The notes under the pieces are model-generated. The model made no database searches and had not been told where the DNA came from. It worked only from the letters and a program-made list of their open reading frames with translations. Source: Pseudobutyrivibrio sp. MD2005 (GTDB lineage: Bacteria; Bacillota; Clostridia; Lachnospirales; Lachnospiraceae). Taken from it: 64,000 nucleotides of DNA. The translations under genes and the position numbers were made by a program. The stretch covers positions 1 to 64,000 of the forward strand of contig NZ_JHXE01000001.1 of the NCBI RefSeq assembly GCF_000621865.1. Reading direction: 5' to 3'. Of this stretch, positions 46,954-55,206 are shown in pieces. How positions within the stretch are numbered: position 1 is the stretch's first letter; each line of letters starts with the position of its first letter.

Positions 46954-46969
46954 TGTTTCACGTGAAACA
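46954..46969. promoter_or_regulatory. parS: parS centromere site 2
   Basis: A second perfect TGTTTCACGTGAAACA, 102 bases after the first. The rest of the 306-base gap (46815-47120) is AT-rich and shows no convincing gene or clear promoter. Confidence 0.95.
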
Positions 46970-47120
46970 TTAATAATTAATATAAATCATAACAATATCT
47001 AGTAATATCAAGAAAGATATATGCTAAATCAAACAGAATTTCTTGGTAGAATTGAAAAATATAGAATGATATAATCTAAAAGTTGAATAAAATAATATTA
47101 CATAAAGAGGGAGACAATAA

Positions 47121-47891
47121 ATGAAAAGAGTAATTGCAATTGCCAACCAGAAGGGTGGAGTTGGTAAAACTACTACAAGTATTAATCTTTCAGCATGTCT
47201 TGCTGAAGCAGGAAAGAAGGTATTAGTTATCGATACTGATCCACAGGGAAATGCAACTAGTGGACTTGGTTTAGACAAAGATGAATGTGAAAACACAGTT
47301 TACGATTTAGTTCTTGATCAGTGTAGTATCAAGGAATGTATGTATAGTGTAGAAAATATTCCAAACCTTACAATTATTCCATCGAATGTAGATTTAGCTG
47401 GTGCTGAAATTGAACTTCTTGGAATTAATGAAAAGGAATATATTCTTAGAAATGCTGTAGATTACGTAAAGGATGATTTCGATTATGTAATTATTGATTG
47501 TCCTCCTTCATTAAATATGTTAACAATCAACGCAATGACAACAGCAGATTCTGTATTAGTACCAATCCAGTGTGAGTACTATGCGTTGGAAGGTATTAGC
47601 CAGTTGATTCATACAATTGATCTTGTTCAGCAGAGACTTAATTCTAAACTTAAGATTGATGGAGTAGTGTTTACTATGTATGATGCAAGAACAAATCTTT
47701 CTTCAGATGTAGTTGATACTGTAAAGAATAATTTAAATACAACAGTTTACCAGACAATTATTCCTAGAAATGTAAGACTTGCCGAAGCTCCTTCTCACGG
47801 ACTTCCAATCAATCTTTATGATTCAAAGTCTACTGGAGCAGAAAGCTATCGCAATCTTGCAAAAGAAATTATTGGAAGAAAGGATATATAA
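47121..47891 (+). CDS. parA: chromosome partitioning ATPase ParA/Soj
   Basis: 256 residues, the normal length. Deviant Walker A KGGVGKTT (about 11-18), DTDPQGNATSGLGL, and Walker B DFDYVIIDCPPSLNML. It binds DNA non-specifically and is stimulated by ParB; Soj also regulates DnaA in Firmicutes. A GAGGGAG site precedes the ATG. parB follows three bases after its stop codon. Confidence 0.97.
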   Translation: MKRVIAIANQKGGVGKTTTSINLSACLAEAGKKVLVIDTDPQGNATSGLGLDKDECENTVYDLVLDQCSIKECMYSVENIPNLTIIPSNVDLAGAEIELLGINEKEYILRNAVDYVKDDFDYVIIDCPPSLNMLTINAMTTADSVLVPIQCEYYALEGISQLIHTIDLVQQRLNSKLKIDGVVFTMYDARTNLSSDVVDTVKNNLNTTVYQTIIPRNVRLAEAPSHGLPINLYDSKSTGAESYRNLAKEIIGRKDI

Positions 47892-47894
47892 TAA

Positions 47895-48785
47895 ATGGCT
47901 GCAAAAAAGGGAGGATTAGGTAAGGGATTAGATTCTCTTATTGTAAATAAGAATGAGGGTGTTGTTGCTGTTAATCCGGAACAGCATGGTTCACCAGTTA
48001 AGGTTGATATTGATAAAGTAGAGCCTAATAAGCTTCAGCCTAGAAAGAATTTTGATGAAGATAAGCTACAGGAGTTAGCAGATAATATTAAGATTCATGG
48101 AATCGTTAATCCAATTATCGTTCAGGATCGTCAAAAGTATTATGAAATAATTGGTGGTGAGCGTCGTTGGAGAGCTGCAAGAATTGCAGGCTTCAAAGAG
48201 GTACCAGTAATTATTATGAATCTTAGCGAGCAGGAGTTCGTTGAGATTTCTCTTATTGATAATATTCAGCGTGAACAGTTAAATCCAATTGAGGAAGCAA
48301 TGGCTTTCGCAAGACTTATTGATGAGTTTAAGCTAAAGCAGGATGAAGTTGCTGAAAGAGTATCAAAGAGCAGAACTACAATTACAAATGCACTTCGTTT
48401 ATTAAAACTAGATAAGCGAGTTCAGGATATGATTGTTGATGATAAGCTTACAACTGGTCATGCCAGAGCAATGCTTGCAATTACAGATTTAGATAAGCAG
48501 TATGAGTTTGCTGAGAGAGCTTTTGATGAAAAGATGTCTGTTCGTGATGTTGAACGTGAAGTTAAAAAGCTTATCAATGAAAAATCTTCTGATAAAAAGT
48601 CAAAGGTAGGAATTGATCCTCAGCTTGTAGCAGTTTATCAGGATACACAGGAGAAGCTTAAGGGTGTTCTTGGAACAAAAGTATTTATCAATGCTAAGGA
48701 TAACAAATCAGGCAAGCTTGAAATTGAGTACTATTCTCAGGATGAATTAAATAGAATCGTTGATTTGCTTGAATCTATAAAATAA
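47895..48785 (+). CDS. parB: chromosome partitioning protein ParB/Spo0J
   Basis: 296 residues. The start KKGGLGKGLDSLI is family-typical. The CTP-binding ParB/Srx domain has QPRKNFDEDKLQELADNI and GERRWRAARIAG (boxes I and II). The helix-turn-helix KQDEVAERVSKSRTTITNALRLL reads parS, and the C-terminal dimerisation domain ends at the stop. It spreads from the two parS sites just upstream and recruits SMC to the origin region. Confidence 0.97.
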   Translation: MAAKKGGLGKGLDSLIVNKNEGVVAVNPEQHGSPVKVDIDKVEPNKLQPRKNFDEDKLQELADNIKIHGIVNPIIVQDRQKYYEIIGGERRWRAARIAGFKEVPVIIMNLSEQEFVEISLIDNIQREQLNPIEEAMAFARLIDEFKLKQDEVAERVSKSRTTITNALRLLKLDKRVQDMIVDDKLTTGHARAMLAITDLDKQYEFAERAFDEKMSVRDVEREVKKLINEKSSDKKSKVGIDPQLVAVYQDTQEKLKGVLGTKVFINAKDNKSGKLEIEYYSQDELNRIVDLLESIK

Positions 48786-48812
48786 AACATATGTTCGAAT
48801 GGAGATATTATA

Positions 48813-49301
48813 ATGATTGAACGTTATTTAGGAATTAGTACAGACTATATTGTTATCGGACTCACAGCGCTAGTTCTAATTATGATGATCTTATTAATTG
48901 TATTCATTGTTCAAATGAGTAAATTAAAAAAGAGATACAAGATTTTCATGCAGGGAAACGATGCTAAGTCTTTAGAGGATACACTCGTATACAGATTAGA
49001 GCAGGTTGATGAGCTTATTGAAGCAAATGCTAGTAATGAAAGAAATATAGATGCAATCTTCAAGAATATGAAAGATTGTTTCCAAAAAATTGGTCTTGTT
49101 AAGTATGACGCATTTAACGAGATGGGTGGTAAGCTTAGCTTTTCACTTTGTATGTTAAATGAAAAGAATAATGGATACATAATTAATGCTATGCATTCGC
49201 GAGAAGGATGTTATACTTATGTTAAGGAAATTATAGATGGAAATTCTATAATCCAGCTTGCAGAAGAAGAGGAGCAGGCTCTTCAGCAGGCTTTAAATTA
49301 A
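48813..49301 (+). CDS. DUF4446 family membrane protein
   Basis: 162 residues. One membrane helix (about 12-36, YIVIGLTALVLIMMILLIVFIVQM) is followed by a coiled coil (about 40-85). A small alpha/beta domain has the typical IGLVKYDAFNEMGGKLSFSLCMLNEKNNGYIINAMHSR segment of DUF4446. The function is unknown; in Firmicutes the gene commonly follows parB. A GGAG site precedes the ATG. Confidence 0.85.
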   Translation: MIERYLGISTDYIVIGLTALVLIMMILLIVFIVQMSKLKKRYKIFMQGNDAKSLEDTLVYRLEQVDELIEANASNERNIDAIFKNMKDCFQKIGLVKYDAFNEMGGKLSFSLCMLNEKNNGYIINAMHSREGCYTYVKEIIDGNSIIQLAEEEEQALQQALN

Positions 49302-49317
49302 TCACGGATGGTATGTA

Positions 49318-50190
49318 ATGCATAAATTTTTACCGGCAATAGGTTTTAGTAAAATAAATAAAGAAGAAATGGAAAGTCTCCTTCAAGAGATTATATTGAG
49401 ACCTGACTATCAGGAATCTGCAATAGATTTAGAAGGAAATCAATTTGTTGAGCTTAGATATATGGTGGCCGACAATGTTGGTATGGTTCTTCGAGGCATA
49501 TACAATTATAATGATGAATTTATTTTAGATTATTATTATCCAACATTTTTTGCAGAATCTATTTCAATTACAAATGATGTAGATGTGATAAAACAATCAG
49601 ATAAAGAAAACTACCAGGTTATGGTTGATGAAATTAGACTTGGTGTGAATCTTATCTTCCAATTGCAAAACATGGGAGAGTACTTACGTAAGAATATAAC
49701 AGTAAAAAAGGGTAACGCAAAAGTTATTAGATTAGCGGCTCTTTCTGTTGAAGGCAAAATTATTCTTCCTTTGTACGATGATGAAAAAAGTCGTATAAAG
49801 GAAAAAATGAATAATAAAAAAAGAATTGATTTAGTTGAACAGGCTAGAGAAGGTAATGAAGAAGCTCTTGAGAGTCTTACAATGGATGAGATTGATCTTT
49901 ATCAGCGAATTTCAAGACGCGTTGCGAGAGAAGATATTTTAAGTGTTGTAACAAGCTTTTTCATGCCTTACGGTATTGAAAATGATAAATACGAAATCAT
50001 GGGTGACATACTAGATGTAAAATCTGTTGTGAATCATCTTACGATGGAAGAAATGTATTTATTAGTTGTTGAAAGTAATGATGTCGTATTAGAGGTTTGT
50101 ATCAATAAAAAGAATTTGCTGGGTGAACCAATTGTAGGTAGACGTTTTAAAGGAACAATTTGGTTACAGGGAACTGTAGAATTTGATTAA
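49318..50190 (+). CDS. DUF3881 family protein
   Basis: 290 residues, soluble. The start HKFLPAIGFSKINKEEMESLLQEII and the mixed alpha/beta pattern match DUF3881, a family of unknown function seen mainly in Lachnospiraceae. A short helical insert rich in charged residues lies near 155-185. No catalytic motif is evident. It begins 16 bases after the DUF4446 gene, so it is probably the last gene of the parAB transcript. No terminator is visible before the tRNA-Arg promoter. Confidence 0.72.
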   Translation: MHKFLPAIGFSKINKEEMESLLQEIILRPDYQESAIDLEGNQFVELRYMVADNVGMVLRGIYNYNDEFILDYYYPTFFAESISITNDVDVIKQSDKENYQVMVDEIRLGVNLIFQLQNMGEYLRKNITVKKGNAKVIRLAALSVEGKIILPLYDDEKSRIKEKMNNKKRIDLVEQAREGNEEALESLTMDEIDLYQRISRRVAREDILSVVTSFFMPYGIENDKYEIMGDILDVKSVVNHLTMEEMYLLVVESNDVVLEVCINKKNLLGEPIVGRRFKGTIWLQGTVEFD

Positions 50191-50206
50191 TATAATGGCA
50201 CTATTC

Positions 50207-50235
50207 TTGATTTTTTCTATTCATTAGATTACAAT
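50207..50235 (+). promoter_or_regulatory. promoter of tRNA-Arg
   Basis: TTGATT (50207-50212), 17-base spacer, TACAAT (50230-50235), 15 bases upstream of the tRNA. Confidence 0.68.
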
Positions 50236-50250
50236 CAAATAGTTGCTTAT

Positions 50251-50322
50251 GTTCCCTTAGTTAAATGGATATAACAAGCGCCTCCTAAGCACTAGTTGAG
50301 GGTTCGATTCCCCCAGGGAACA
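50251..50322 (+). tRNA. tRNA-Arg (anticodon CCU)
   Basis: Acceptor GTTCCCT/AGGGAAC with discriminator A, anticodon loop CTCCTAA (CCU), T-loop TTCGATT. It is 72 bases long and CCA is not encoded. Two stem positions are mismatched: C29-A41 in the anticodon stem and A50-C64 in the T-stem. A strong terminator follows. Probably functional, but the mismatches are worth noting. Confidence 0.9.
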
Positions 50323-50338
50323 TTAATAATGAATTATT

Positions 50339-50368
50339 AGAGTCGATTTAGGTCGGCTCTATTTTTTT
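50339..50368 (+). terminator. intrinsic terminator after tRNA-Arg
   Basis: AGAGTCGA pairs with TCGGCTCT across a six-base loop, followed by ATTTTTTTA. Confidence 0.88.
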
Positions 50369-50560
50369 ACCTCGAAAAATTACATTTTGTCCACAGATAT
50401 TTCGCAATATTAGGTTACAATAAATTAATGTGATAAGTAGTCTAAAAATTGCAAATATTGTATAATCTAATTAATAGTTATTTGACAATGATTAGAATGT
50501 AACAAGCACTTCTTTAGGTTATTTCAAAAAGGGAGAAAGCAATCAAAGGAGGAAAAGGCT
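50369..50560 (+). other. AT-rich spacer upstream of the CheC-like gene
   Basis: There is no ORF. A TATAAT occurs at about 50460 and a TTGACA at about 50483, but neither has a well-placed partner, so no promoter is assigned. An AAAGGAGG ribosome site lies directly before the next gene. Confidence 0.4.
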
Positions 50561-51163
50561 ATGGCGGAATTAACACTTACTAAAGAGCAGCAGGATACAT
50601 TAGGAGAAATCGCAAATATCAGCATGGGTTCATCTGCAACTTCTCTTAGTGCTCTTTTAAATAATTTAAAAGTTGATATTACAACACCTAAAATTGAATT
50701 AATTAGAAAGAGTGAATCTCTGGACGATTATCATAATGTGTGTGTACTTGTACATATTAATTATGTAAAGGGTTTAACAGGAAGTAATGTTTTAATATTA
50801 AAAGAAGATGATGTAAAGATTATTGCTGATTTGATGATGGGAGGTCCAGGTGTAGCTGGCCCCGACGAAATAGGGGAGTTACAGTTGTCAGCAGTATCTG
50901 AAGCTATGAATCAAATGATGGGCAGTGCTGCGTCATCAATGTCACAGTTACTTGATAGAGTAGTAGATATTTCACCACCAAAGACAGATAACATTGATGT
51001 AGAAAGTGTAAAGATATTTGAGAGGTTATTTGAATCACCAGAAATAGATTTTGTAAAGATAACATTTAATTTAAAAATTGGTACAGTAGTAGATTCAGTT
51101 ATGGTTCAACTGTATCCTATTACTTTTGCACAGGATATGGTATCTCTATTTGAAAGAAAATAA
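50561..51163 (+). CDS. stand-alone CheC/FliY-N-type CheY-P phosphatase
   Basis: 200 residues, soluble. Two copies of the CheC phosphatase motif (D/S-x3-E-x2-N) are intact: D12-E16-N19 in DTLGEIAN and S110-E114-N117 in SAVSEAMN, each followed by a helix and a Pro-containing strand. This matches CheC and the N-terminal part of FliY. The C-terminal SpoA/FliN domain of FliY is absent, since the protein ends at the phosphatase domain. The expected activity is removal of phosphate from a CheY-like response regulator. An AAAGGAGG site precedes the ATG. The membrane-scaffold gene starts 14 bases after its stop, so the two form a unit. No CheY or flagellar gene is in the window. Confidence 0.78.
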   Translation: MAELTLTKEQQDTLGEIANISMGSSATSLSALLNNLKVDITTPKIELIRKSESLDDYHNVCVLVHINYVKGLTGSNVLILKEDDVKIIADLMMGGPGVAGPDEIGELQLSAVSEAMNQMMGSAASSMSQLLDRVVDISPPKTDNIDVESVKIFERLFESPEIDFVKITFNLKIGTVVDSVMVQLYPITFAQDMVSLFERK

Positions 51164-51177
51164 TAGTAGGGGGCACA

Positions 51178-52629
51178 ATGGACGAGAACGCTAAGAAAAT
51201 TCAAAGAGAAATAGCCAAAGACAAAGTTCAAGTTATTCTAGCTAGCATTGCACTTTCTGTGTTGGTAGTCATGGAATTCTATGTCATGATTAACTACAAA
51301 AGTAATTTTATAGCAATGGCAGCTGGAATTCTTTTGATGATTTTTGCACTATTTTTCCTTATCAGTGCATTAATGGATATGTCCTTGAAGCAAAAGGATA
51401 TGGAGCAAGAAAAATACGAGGAAATATATAATGCACAAAAGGCGTCTTATCTCGTAATTAAGAAAAGTTTTGATGAGATGGAGCAAAGACTCCGTGCAAT
51501 CGAAGAAAACAGTTCTCTGCCAGCAGAAGATATTATCAATGCCCAAAAAGCTGTGGCAAAGGTAACAATCTCTAGAAGTAAAGAAAATACAGATGCATTG
51601 ATGAACTCAAATGATGAGTTGATAAATCAGCTATTTAATATTCAAGAAAAATTAGATAGCAACAATTCTCAAATTATAGAGAAGCAGCAATCATTATTAA
51701 AAGAATCGAATCTTGATTTACAGCAAAAGATAGCTGCACTTACAACTCAAATTTCAAGTATTGAAGGAAAGATACAAAATGGAATTCCTGTTATGGCATC
51801 ACAGCCTATGCAGATGCAGGTGCCACCAGTTACACCACAGCCTACAATGCCAATGCCTGAAGCTGTATTAGAACCAACACCTGAAATAATTCCTGAGCCA
51901 ACAATAGAAGAAGTAATACAAGAAGAAATATCTGAGCCAGTTCCAGAGATGGAACCAGAACCTGAATTTGAAGCAGCAGTAGAAGAAGCTCCTGTTGAAG
52001 ATTTAGGATTAGATTTAGATATAGCAATAGAAGAACCAGCAGCGGAAGATGAAGTTGGATTAGATTTAGATTCAATGATAGAAGAGTCTGATAGTGGAGA
52101 TGCATCACTAGAAGAACCAATTGCAGAAGAAATTTCACTAGAAGAATCTGTGGCTGAAGAAGCTGTGCAGGAGCCAGTTGAAGAAATAGCAGTCGAAGAT
52201 ATTCAAATAGAAGCTGTAGAAGAAATACCTGTAGAAGAAACGCAAGTTGAAGAGGCTCCAATAGAGGAGGCCACAATAGAAGAGAGTCCTGTGGAAGAGG
52301 TTCCAGCAGAACCAGTTATTGAAGAGCCTGTTGTAGAAGAAGCACCTAGCGAGCCAGTAGCTGAGGAACCTGTAGTAGAAGAAACAGTAGAGGTTGCTCC
52401 TGAAGCTAGCGAGCCAGCTTTAGCAGATCCAGGCGCATCTCTAGATACATTGCTTGATGAGATAGGAGAAACAGTAGAAGAACCAGAGCCTGAACCAGAG
52501 CCAGTCCCAGAACAACCTGAAGAAGAAAAGGATGATTCTATAGTAATTCCAGATGTTGGAGTGGACTTAACAGATCCTAACAGAGTAATGAGTCCTGAAG
52601 AAATAGAAAAGCTATTTGCAAATATTTAA
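51178..52629 (+). CDS. membrane-anchored Glu/Pro-rich scaffold with C-terminal FliM/FliY-like peptide
   Basis: 483 residues; the overall family is not recognised. Two membrane helices (about 18-38 and 44-66) are followed by a coiled coil (about 70-200) and a Met/Pro/Gln patch (about 205-225). A long Glu/Val/Pro/Ala-rich low-complexity region (about 225-460) has repeated VEEAP/VEEIP-like units. The last 13 residues, MSPEEIEKLFANI, resemble the N-terminal CheY-P-binding peptide of FliM and FliY (consensus like LSQDEIDALL). A GGGGG site precedes the ATG. It sits 14 bases after the CheC-like gene and ends in a terminator. Inference: a membrane platform that recruits a CheY-like protein for its partner phosphatase. 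Confidence 0.55.
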   Translation: MDENAKKIQREIAKDKVQVILASIALSVLVVMEFYVMINYKSNFIAMAAGILLMIFALFFLISALMDMSLKQKDMEQEKYEEIYNAQKASYLVIKKSFDEMEQRLRAIEENSSLPAEDIINAQKAVAKVTISRSKENTDALMNSNDELINQLFNIQEKLDSNNSQIIEKQQSLLKESNLDLQQKIAALTTQISSIEGKIQNGIPVMASQPMQMQVPPVTPQPTMPMPEAVLEPTPEIIPEPTIEEVIQEEISEPVPEMEPEPEFEAAVEEAPVEDLGLDLDIAIEEPAAEDEVGLDLDSMIEESDSGDASLEEPIAEEISLEESVAEEAVQEPVEEIAVEDIQIEAVEEIPVEETQVEEAPIEEATIEESPVEEVPAEPVIEEPVVEEAPSEPVAEEPVVEETVEVAPEASEPALADPGASLDTLLDEIGETVEEPEPEPEPVPEQPEEEKDDSIVIPDVGVDLTDPNRVMSPEEIEKLFANI

Positions 52630-52633
52630 AATC

Positions 52634-52668
52634 CTACCTGCCTCGATTAGGGGCAGGTAATTTTATAA
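52634..52668 (+). terminator. intrinsic terminator after the scaffold gene
   Basis: TACCTGCC pairs with GGCAGGTA across a nine-base loop, followed by ATTTTAT. Confidence 0.82.
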
Positions 52669-52704
52669 AAATCTTTCTAATTATTAAAAAAATAAAAAAA
52701 AGAC

Positions 52705-52733
52705 TTGCAAAATATCTAATAAGGTTATATAAT
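52705..52733 (+). promoter_or_regulatory. promoter of tRNA-Lys
   Basis: TTGCAA (52705-52710), 17-base spacer, perfect TATAAT (52728-52733), 31 bases before the tRNA. Confidence 0.85.
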
Positions 52734-52764
52734 TATTTTCGTTGCTGAGGCAATAATTTAATAT

Positions 52765-52837
52765 GCGCGATTAGCTCAGCTGGCAGAGCACCTGACTCTT
52801 AATCAGGGTGTCCAGGGTTCGAACCCCTGATCGCGCA
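52765..52837 (+). tRNA. tRNA-Lys (anticodon CUU)
   Basis: Acceptor GCGCGAT/ATCGCGC with discriminator A, GCTC/GAGC D-stem, anticodon loop CTCTTAA (CUU), T-loop TTCGAAC. All stems pair. It is 73 bases long and CCA is not encoded. Single-gene unit with its own promoter and terminator. Confidence 0.97.
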
Positions 52838-52840
52838 CTT

Positions 52841-52869
52841 ACCGTCGAGAAGTTCTCGGCGGTTTTTTT
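52841..52869 (+). terminator. intrinsic terminator after tRNA-Lys
   Basis: ACCGTCGAGAA pairs with TTCTCGGCGGT with almost no loop, followed by seven T. Confidence 0.9.
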
Positions 52870-52885
52870 GTATATAGAAACTATA

Positions 52886-52929
52886 AATAAAAACCCATTT
52901 GCTATCATCAAACAAATGGGTTTTTATTT
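52886..52929 (-). terminator. intrinsic terminator after trmB (probably bidirectional)
   Basis: AATAAAAACCCATTTG pairs with CAAATGGGTTTTTATT. It has U-runs on both strands and lies at the trmB stop codon. Confidence 0.88.
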
Positions 52930-53572
52930 ATCTACTAGCAATAAGCTTACAAATAGGATTACCTATGCTAGAAAACTTTTCTTCGTATTCAGTCATTACA
53001 TTACCTTCATTCATTACGGAATCATTATGAAGGTCATATGTAAGAGCATCTATTTTCCATAAAGGATGATTGTTAATTTCTTCAACAGAAAAATCAAATA
53101 AAGCTCTGTTATCAGTCTTAAATTCAATATGACCATCTGAAGCTAAAATAGAATTATATCTATTTAAGAAAGTGGATGAAGTAAGGCGTCTCTTTGAATG
53201 TCTGTCCTTTGGCCATGGATCACTAAAATTAAGATAGATTCTATCAATTTCTCTGCAAGCAAAAATATCAAGTATATCAGCTGCGTCAAAACAAATAAAA
53301 CGAAGATTAGGAATCTCTTCTTCTTGAACCTTTTGAACAGCTCTTAAAAGAACGCTTGTGTATCTTTCAATACCAATATAATTAATATTAGGATTTTGTT
53401 TTGCAAGAGTCGTAATAAACTGGCCCTTGCCCATTCCTATTTCAATGTAGATAGGATTGTCGTTATGAAAAAGTTCTGATTTATATTTTCCTTTAAGCTT
53501 TATAGGTTCATTTATGCAATATGGGCTGTTTGCAACAACTTCGTCAGCTCCAGGTATATTTCTTAATCTCAT
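52928..53572 (-). CDS. trmB: tRNA (guanine46-N7)-methyltransferase
   Basis: 214 residues from the ATG at 53572, which has GGAGG five bases upstream; the frame is open eight codons further without a ribosome site. Family markers are EIGMGKGQFI (SAM site), NYIGIERYTSVLLRAVQK, and the catalytic LNFSDPWPKDRHSKRRLTS. It forms m7G46 in the variable loop of tRNAs. It is one of only three minus-strand genes right of oriC, with its own terminator. Confidence 0.97.
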   Translation of the reverse strand: MRLRNIPGADEVVANSPYCINEPIKLKGKYKSELFHNDNPIYIEIGMGKGQFITTLAKQNPNINYIGIERYTSVLLRAVQKVQEEEIPNLRFICFDAADILDIFACREIDRIYLNFSDPWPKDRHSKRRLTSSTFLNRYNSILASDGHIEFKTDNRALFDFSVEEINNHPLWKIDALTYDLHNDSVMNEGNVMTEYEEKFSSIGNPICKLIASR

Positions 53573-53630
53573 AATTACCTCCAAGAATAAAATCAAAGCT
53601 GATTATAACATAAAATTTAGAATATTAGTA

Positions 53631-53660
53631 TTGCAAGTAGTAGATTGGAGACTGTATACT
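53631..53660 (+). promoter_or_regulatory. promoter of the D,D-carboxypeptidase gene
   Basis: TTGCAA (53631-53636), 18-base spacer, TATACT (53655-53660), 25 bases before the ATG. Confidence 0.7.
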
Positions 53661-53685
53661 AGAAAAAGTGTAAAGGAAGTGGGAT

Positions 53686-55077
53686 ATGAAGATTAATAAG
53701 ATAATAACAAAAGTGCTGGCATTGACATGCCTAGTAAATAGTTTACTTGTAATAAATTCAAAAACGGTTGAGGCTGAAGACTACTGGCCGAGTGGTGTAG
53801 ATGTAGTTGCAGAATCAGCCATAGTAATGGAACAGGAAACAGGAACGATACTGTATTCTAAGAATATGGATGAAGTTCATTTCCCTGCAAGTATTACAAA
53901 GATAATGACTGCGCTAATTGTTTTGGAAAACTGTGATTTAGATGAAACAGTCACATTTTCAGCAGATGCAGTTTATGGAACGGAGCTTGGTTCATCAAGT
54001 ATCGCCAGAGATGTTAACGAAGAAATGACTGTAGAGCAGACATTGTACGGAATGATGCTCGAGTCGGCAAATGAATGTGCTTATGCTTTGGGTGAGCATG
54101 TGGCAGGAGATATTCCTTCATTTGTTGATATGATGAATGAAAAAGCTAAAGAGCTTGGTTGTACCAATACACATTTTAATAATACGAATGGTCTTCCTGA
54201 TGATGAACATTACACTACTGCACATGATATGGCATTGATTGCTAGAGCAGCTTATGCCATTCCAAAATTTGCAGAGATAGCAGGAACAAAGAACTACACA
54301 ATTCCACCAACAAATAAGCATCCTGATCCAACACCACTTAATAACCATCATCAGATGTTGCATTACTATAAAACTAACAAATATCTTTATGATTATTGTT
54401 TAGGTGGTAAGACAGGTTATACAGTAGTAGCAGGTGCAACACTTGTTACTTATGCTAAAAAAGACGGAATGACACTCATTTGTGTTGTAATGAAAGATAC
54501 AACAAGTGATGAGTACACAGATACAACAAATCTGTTTGAATACTGTTTCGATAACTTTAATACATATCCTGTATCAGATTTCGCATCGATTTCAGAAGAT
54601 GATACGAATGTTACTGGAATACTTAGCGAAAATAGTGAATTGATTAAAGTAGATGAAAATGGATTAATAGTAATTCCAAAGACAGCAAGTGTTTTAGATG
54701 TTGTAGCAGAGGTTGTACCTTATAGTGATGCAAATGATAAATCAGTAATTGGCCAATTAAGATATACTTATGCAGATAGAAGCGTTGGAAGTGCTAATCT
54801 GGTATTTACAAGCGCAGAAACTGGTAGCTATCCATTTGATAATCTTCCAGTAGAAAAGGGTGGAAGCGGAAAGCAATACATTCAGGTTGATTATCCTAGA
54901 ATAGCTTTGATAATAGTCATAATTGGAGTTTTAGTATGGGTAGTGCTATTTATCAGAAGTAAATCAAGTAAGATATTATTAGTTAAGCATAGATTCGAAA
55001 GTAAGCATGCTAAACGTGAAAAAAAAGGTATGGTTATAATAAGAGATAACGGCAGAAAGAGAAAAAGAAGAAGATAA
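53686..55077 (+). CDS. D-alanyl-D-alanine carboxypeptidase (PBP5/DacF type)
   Basis: 463 residues. A signal peptide (about 1-30, KVLALTCLVNSLLVI) leads to an exported S11 peptidase domain. Penicillin-binding motifs are all present: SxxK as SITK (about 64-67), SxN as SAN in ESANECAYALGEH, and KTG in GGKTGYT. A PBP5-like C-terminal beta domain follows. It ends with a membrane helix (about 410-430, IALIIVIIGVLVWVVLFI) and a basic tail, so it is held on the outer face of the membrane. It trims the stem peptide of peptidoglycan. A GGAAG site precedes the ATG. Confidence 0.94.
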   Translation: MKINKIITKVLALTCLVNSLLVINSKTVEAEDYWPSGVDVVAESAIVMEQETGTILYSKNMDEVHFPASITKIMTALIVLENCDLDETVTFSADAVYGTELGSSSIARDVNEEMTVEQTLYGMMLESANECAYALGEHVAGDIPSFVDMMNEKAKELGCTNTHFNNTNGLPDDEHYTTAHDMALIARAAYAIPKFAEIAGTKNYTIPPTNKHPDPTPLNNHHQMLHYYKTNKYLYDYCLGGKTGYTVVAGATLVTYAKKDGMTLICVVMKDTTSDEYTDTTNLFEYCFDNFNTYPVSDFASISEDDTNVTGILSENSELIKVDENGLIVIPKTASVLDVVAEVVPYSDANDKSVIGQLRYTYADRSVGSANLVFTSAETGSYPFDNLPVEKGGSGKQYIQVDYPRIALIIVIIGVLVWVVLFIRSKSSKILLVKHRFESKHAKREKKGMVIIRDNGRKRKRRR

Positions 55078-55127
55078 AGACATAATCTGTCGTAATTTTA
55101 AAAAAAATAGGACATAAATAAAAAATA

Positions 55128-55162
55128 AACGACAATCTATTTTTGATAGATTGTCGTTTTTA
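55128..55162 (+). terminator. intrinsic terminator after the D,D-carboxypeptidase gene
   Basis: AAACGACAATCTA pairs with TAGATTGTCGTTT across a TTTTTGA loop, followed by TTAT. A-rich on the other side, so possibly bidirectional for the minus-strand gene at 55207. Confidence 0.86.
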
Positions 55163-55206
55163 TATTCTGTAGACTTTGAAATAATATTATTAAAACAAGG
55201 AGCAAA

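Noticed and set aside
47022-47075. Mini-ORF of about 17 codons before parA
   Set aside because: Short, weak ribosome site, no similarity seen; may be chance in AT-rich DNA.
50440-50510. Sigma-D/flagellar promoter for the CheC-like gene
   Set aside because: No GCCGATAT-like -10 or TAAA -35 at correct spacing was found.
51842-52276. 144-codon minus-strand ORF opposite the Glu/Pro-rich region
   Set aside because: Its Leu-rich composition is the simple complement of the GAA-rich repeats; no independent coding evidence.
51900-52550. Tandem repeat or CRISPR-like array in the scaffold gene
   Set aside because: The repetition is irregular GAA/CCA-rich coding DNA encoding a Glu/Pro low-complexity region, with no fixed repeat-spacer unit.
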